Of a stretch of DNA of 22,500 bases, positions 18,178 to 22,500 are shown piece by piece. Numbering within the stretch: position 1 is the stretch's first letter; each line of letters opens with the position of its first letter. The notes beneath the pieces are model-generated. The model was not told the DNA's origin and searched no databases. It saw nothing but the letters and a program-made list of their open reading frames with translations. Both the position numbers and the translations under genes were made by a program. This stretch comes from Cryptomeria japonica (lineage: Eukaryota; Streptophyta; Pinopsida; Cupressales; Cupressaceae), in assembly GCF_030272615.1 (NCBI RefSeq), contig NW_026729273.1, positions 25,001-47,500 on the forward strand, read 5' to 3'.

Positions 18178-18677
18178 GCACCCACCCTGGCCAAGGTGGG
18201 TCACGGGGTGGGTCCTAGGGTGGGTAACGGGGTGGGTACTAAGGTGCGTGCCAAGGTGGGTCATAGGGTGGGTGCCAAGGTGGGCACCAGGGTGGGTGTG
18301 CACCAACCCTAGCCAGGGTAGGTCACGGGGTGGTTGTCGGGGTGGGCGTCAAGGAGCCAAGGTGGGTGGCAAGTAGCCAAGTTGCGTGCCAAGGTGGGTG
18401 TCGGGGTGGGTGCCAAGGATCCAAGGTGGGTGCCAAGGAACCAAGGTGGGTGTCTGGGTGGGTGCCGAGGTGGGAGCCAGGGTGGGTCCCAAGGTGAGTG
18501 CAAAGGTGGGTGCCAGGGTCAAGGTGAGTGCCAATGTGGGTTCCAAGGTGCCAGGGTCAGGGTGAGTGCCAATGTGGGTTCAAAGGTGCTAAGTTGGGTG
18601 CGAGGTTGGGTGCGAGGGTGGGTGGGTGCCAAGGTGTGCTAGGTGGAAGCCCGGGTGGGTCGGCATCCCATGGGTGT

Positions 18678-19041
18678 CGAGTTGGGTGCCTGATGGGTGC
18701 TTCTTGTCAAGTTTTAGTCGTCGGGACTCATTTCGAGCCTTAGAGGTCGTTTCTTGTCCGGTTGCCCTGTCTTCGACCTGGGAACCCAATTTTGGTCCTC
18801 GGGTCCCATTTTTTTTTGTCTCGCATCCCACTTTTGGCCTGTGGCCTTTTCGGGGTCGATTCTCGTTTTGGGCATCAGAGCATGTTTCTTCTCCTAAAAC
18901 CCAATATTTGTTTATTAAGTCTCGGAACACATTTTTGTTCTCGTGGACCCATCATGGGTCTTGGAACGCATTTGTGGTCCTTGGGTCCCATTTTGCATCC
19001 CGAAACTTGTGTTTTGGTGCTTGATCCCTATTTTGGGTGCC
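18678..19041. other. T-rich block upstream of 5S, copy 2
   Basis: Same sequence as 10742-11105 as far as I can compare. No gene seen. Confidence 0.6.
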
Positions 19042-19432
19042 CACCTTGCACCAAGTGCGCACCCGGGGCAAACCGAGCGCCTTGGTGCACCGGGGCAAGA
19101 TCGAGCGTGCACCCGAGGCGCCCCGAACATGCACCAAGGTGCACTCGGCCCACATGTGAGCGCAGGTCGTTGCGCCCGAGGTGGTGTGTGGGCACCGCGT
19201 TGCAGACGGGACACTGCACGCACACGACGCCCCCTACAGGTGCACGCACGTAGGCCGGGCCGGGTGCACACCCGACGCCCTAGCAAGGTGCGCGCACCCG
19301 GGCAGGGCTCACACTTGGCGAACGGGGCGCACTTCGCGAGGGAGGGTGTGCACCTCGACGGGGGTGGGTGGCCGGGGTGGATTCGCACGTGGGTCGCGGT
19401 TTGCTAAGTACACACTGCGACAAGCTCATAAC
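19042..19432. other. GC-rich 5S upstream region, copy 2
   Basis: Same as 11106-11496 with C to A at 19236. C at -1 is retained. Confidence 0.6.
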
Positions 19433-19552
19433 GGGTGCGATCATACCAGCGTTAGTGCACCGGATCCCATCAGAACTCCGCAGTTAAGCGCGCTTGGGCC
19501 GGAGTAGTACTGGGATGGGTGACCTCCCGGGAAGTCCCGGTGTTGCACCCTT
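19433..19552 (+). rRNA. 5S rRNA: 5S ribosomal RNA gene, copy 2
   Basis: Identical to the copy at 11497-11616 over its full length, with an intact terminal helix, internal control region and terminator. It lies 7936 bp downstream in the same orientation. The spacing is far longer than the few hundred bp typical of ordinary plant 5S tandem arrays. This supports a 5S gene embedded in another repeat, not a classical 5S cluster (inference). Confidence 0.98.
19482..19537 (+). promoter_or_regulatory. 5S internal control region, copy 2
   Basis: A box at 19482-19499, intermediate element and C box, identical to copy 1. Confidence 0.9.
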
Positions 19553-19556
19553 TTTT
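19551..19556 (+). terminator. Pol III T6 terminator, copy 2
   Basis: TTTTTT directly after GCACCC, identical to copy 1. Confidence 0.92.
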
Positions 19557-19976
19557 AGTTTTTCGCCGGGCATCGCAATGCTATTTGAATAAACCTTTTG
19601 CCCGTTTGCGTTCTCGTCGGGGCCGGGCCGGGCCGGGGTGCGCTGCCCGCACTACCGCGCGCGCGGGGGCGACACCGAGCGCGCACCCGAGGCGCCCCGA
19701 GCACACAGGCCACGGTGCAACCCGGGCGTTGTGCGCGCACCCCGGTGCGCCCGAGGTGCTGCGCGCGCACCCAGGTGAAATCGGTGTGCACCTCGGCCAG
19801 TGCGCGCTCGGTCGAGTCGCGCACGTTGGCCAAGGTGCACGGTGATGTTTCTTACTCTAAGGTTCCGCACCAGACGCCCGGGACAGGTGAGCGAAGCTGG
19901 GCGGGGCCGGGTGCGCGGCCGGGGCAGGTGCACGCAGCTGGAGAGAGCTTTGGAGCACACTTCGGAGCGCACCAAT
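19557..19976. other. 5S downstream GC-rich spacer, copy 2
   Basis: Matches 11621-12040 with changes at 19572 (A for G), 19628 (C for T) and 19694 (G for A). No gene seen. Confidence 0.6.
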
Positions 19977-20720
19977 GATGCGCTCCATTCAAAAGTTTCC
20001 TGAAAAGGCAAAAAAAGTTGAGATTATAGAATTTCCCACTTGAGAGATTGTAAAAAAAAAAAATTTAAAATGAAGGAAACGCGGGTGCCAAGGTGTGCGC
20101 AGCCCAGCCAAGGTGTGCGCACCAAGGCGCCCACCCTGGCGAAGGTGCACGCAAGGTGCGCACCCGAGGCAAACCGGACAATTAACCCAACTTTCGACTT
20201 CGCGCGCACCTTGGAGCGCACTTCGGAGCGCTCCTTGGTGCGCACCAATCTTGGGCACCTCGGAGTGCACCATGGCGCCCACCAAGGTGCGCACCCGGGG
20301 CAAACCGAGCTCCGACTTCGTGCGCACCTTGGAGCGCACGAAAGGTGCGCACCATGGCGCCCACCAAGGTGCGCAGCCCAGCCAAGGCGTGCGCATCAAG
20401 GTGCGCACCCTGGCGAAGGTGCGCACCCGGGGCAAACCGAGCTCCGACTTCGTGCGCACCTTGGAGCGCACAAAAGGTGCGCAACCCAGCCAAGGTGTGC
20501 GCACCCCGGTCAAACCGAGCTCCGAATCGTGCGCACCAGAGGTGCACGCCATCGTGCGCACCTTGGAGCACACTTCGGAGCCCTCCTTGGTGCGCGCCGA
20601 TGTTGCGCACCTCGGAGCGCACCCGGGGAAAACAATGCAATTAACCCGACTTTCGACTTCGTGGGCACCTCGGAGCGCTCTCGGGTTCGCACCTCGGAGC
20701 ACACCGAGGTGCGCACCTTT
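19977..20720. repeat. Module 1, macro-copy 2
   Basis: Same as 12041-12784 (diverged AT box plus CCGAGCTCC-type GC repeats); no difference noticed. Confidence 0.78.
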
Positions 20721-21697
20721 GATGCGCTGCCTTCACCAATTTCCAGAAAAGGCAAGAAAACATTGAGAAGGTGTGCGCACCGAGGTGCCCACCCTGGCGA
20801 AGGTGCACGCGAGGTGCGCACCCGGGGCAAACCGGGCTCCGACTTCGTGCACGCCGCACCTTGGAGCACACTTCGGAGCGCTCCTTGGTGCGCACCAGGG
20901 CGCGCAACCCAGCCGAGGTGCCCACCCCGGCGAAGGTGCACGCGAGGTGCGCACCCGGGGCAAACCGGGCTCCGACTTCGTGCACGCCATGGTGCCCACC
21001 GCGGCGAAGGTGCACGCGAGGTGCGCACCCGGGGCAAACCGGGCTCCGACTTCGTGCACGCCGCACCTTGGAGCACACTTCGGAGCGCTCCTTGGTGCGC
21101 ACCATGGTGCCCACCAGGGCGCGCAACCCCGCCGAAGGTGCACGCGAGGTGCGCACCCGGGGCAAACCGGGCTCCGACTTCGTGCACGCCGCACCTTGGA
21201 GCACACTTCGGAGCGCTCCTTGGTGCGCACCATGGTGCCCACCAGGGCGCGCAACCCCGCCGAAGGTGCACGCGAGGTGCGCACCCGGGGCAAACCGGGC
21301 TCCGACTTCGTGCACGCCGCACCTTGGAGCACACTTCGGAGCGCTCCTTGGTGCGCACCAGGGCGCGCAACCCAGCCGAGGTGCCCACCCCGGCGAAGGT
21401 GCACGCGAGGTGCGTACCCGGGGCAAACCGGGCTCCGACTTCGTGCACGCCGCACCTTGGAGCACACTTCGGAGCGCTCCTTGGTGCGCACCATGGTGCC
21501 CACCAGGCCGCGCAACCCAGCCAAGGTGTGCGCACCAAGGTGCACGCGAGGTGCGCACCCGGGGCAAACCGGGGTCCGACTTCGTGCACGCCGCACCTTG
21601 GAGCACACATCGGGGCGCTCCCGGGTTCGCACCGGCGTTGCGCACCGTGGTGGGCACCTCGGAGCACACCAAGGTGGGCAGCGAGGTGCGCACCTTT
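20721..21697. repeat. Module 2, macro-copy 2 (63 bp shorter)
   Basis: Matches 12785-13824 but has seven cores rather than eight. The join is at CGTGCACGCC/GCACC near 21317. Confidence 0.88.
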
Positions 21698-22192
21698 GAT
21701 GCGATGCCTTCACTAATTTCCATAAAAGGCAAAAAAAAAACGAGATTTTAAAATTTCCGTTTTGAAAGATAGTGAGAAAAAGGGAATGCTGGTGCCATCT
21801 TGAGCCCGCCCTGGTGCGCAGCCCAGCCAAGGTGTGCGCACCAAGGTGCCCACCCTGGCGAAGGTGCGCGCCCGGGCAATTAACCCAACTTCCAACTTCG
21901 CGCGCGCCAGGGTGGGAGCGCACCCAACAACCGGGCCTGGGAAGAGCCAATGCGAGAAACCCCACCAAACGCTCTGACAAAAAAAGAGGGGGCGCTCCAG
22001 TAACCCCGCTTCGGAGCGCACCCTGGGCAAACCCAGCCAAGGTGCCCACCCCGGCCAAGGTGCAGGCGAGGTGCGCACCCGGGGCAAACCGGGCTCCGAC
22101 AACGTGCACGCCGCACCTTGGAGCACACTTCGTAGCGCTCCCGGGTGCGCACCTCAGAGCACACCAAGGTGGGCAGCGAGGTGCGCACCTTT
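21698..22192. repeat. Module A, macro-copy 2
   Basis: Matches 13825-14319 at an offset of 7873 bp; ATTAACCCAAC at 21879-21889 in place of ATTAATCCAAC. Confidence 0.87.
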
Positions 22193-22500
22193 GATGCGCT
22201 GCCTTCACTAATTTCCAGAAAAGGCAAAAAAAAAAGGAGATTTTAAAATTTCCGTTTTGAAAGATAGTGAAAAAAACGGAACGCGCGTGCCATCTTGAGC
22301 CCGCCCTGGTGCGCAGCCCAGGTAAGGTGCCCACCCTGGCAAAGGTGCGCACCCGGGCAATTAACCCTACTTCCGACTTCGTGCGCGCCAGGGTGGCAAC
22401 CGGGCCTCGGAAGAGCCAATGCGAGAAACCCCACCAAACGCTCCGACAAAAAAAGAGGCGGCGCTCCAATAACCCCGCTTCGGAGCGCAGCCGGGGCAAA
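22193..22500. repeat. Module B, macro-copy 2 (cut by the window end)
   Basis: Matches the first 308 bp of module B (14320-14789), including the intact AT-box hairpin and the GAGCCAATGCGAG segment. Confidence 0.87.

Larger units (their letters stand above)
18178..22500. repeat. 7936-bp macro-repeat, copy 2 (runs off the window)
   Basis: Repeats 10242 onward at an offset of 7936 bp until the 63-bp deletion (about 21317), then at 7873 bp. Includes part of the G-rich array, the T-rich block, the 5S gene and modules 1, 2, A and the start of B. Confidence 0.95.

Noticed and set aside
1-22500. 18S, 5.8S or 26S rRNA sequence
   Set aside because: I looked for conserved rRNA segments on both strands and saw none, so the 35S link rests only on promoter resemblance and layout.

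Overview
The window carries no recognisable protein gene. It is a repeat-dominated nuclear segment from a land plant, and the only certain genes are two identical 5S rRNA genes on the + strand (11497-11616 and 19433-19552). The 5S sequence (perfect GGGTGC/GCACCC terminal helix, plant-type internal control region, T6 terminator) looks most like gymnosperm 5S. Several nested tandem repeat families with very long spacers also fit a large-genome gymnosperm. The organism call is inference from the 5S and the layout; no database was searched.

Layout, left to right: (1) 1-355, degenerate edge of a tandem array. (2) 356-4318, 22 copies of a 188-bp repeat, each able to form a long stem-loop. (3) 4319-5700, three 440-490-bp repeats, each with an inverted repeat next to a TATATA element. 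(4) 5700-6060, a 50/56-bp dimeric array. (5) 6002-7198, four copies of a 311-bp repeat with the same TATATA element. (6) 7199-7800, a 52-bp palindrome-rich array. (7) 7801-8860, six 157-220-bp repeats, again with the TATATA element. (8) 8860-10741, GTGCAC-rich then G-rich minisatellite DNA with quadruplex-capable stretches. (9) From 10242, a 7936-bp tandem macro-repeat (10242-18177, then an incomplete second copy 18178-22500). Each macro-unit holds the end of the G-rich array, a T-rich block, the 5S gene, and a series of GC-rich modules separated by conserved AT-rich hairpin boxes.

The 13 TATATA elements read CTTATATAGGGGAGG on the minus strand, which resembles the plant RNA polymerase I core promoter (TATATA followed by a G-run). 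My working model is that the whole window is part of a very large 35S rDNA intergenic spacer transcribed on the minus strand. In that model the 26S gene lies beyond the right edge, the 18S gene beyond the left edge, the 188-bp array is the external transcribed spacer, elements 2-13 are duplicated spacer promoters, and 5S genes sit inside the spacer in the opposite orientation (a linked 5S-35S arrangement). No 18S or 26S sequence is in the window, so this model is unproven. The alternative is an unlinked 5S array with an unusually long, complex spacer.

Many long open frames exist on both strands (up to about 660 codons). They are artefacts of GC-rich, stop-poor tandem repeats whose periods are mostly not multiples of three, and none is annotated as coding.
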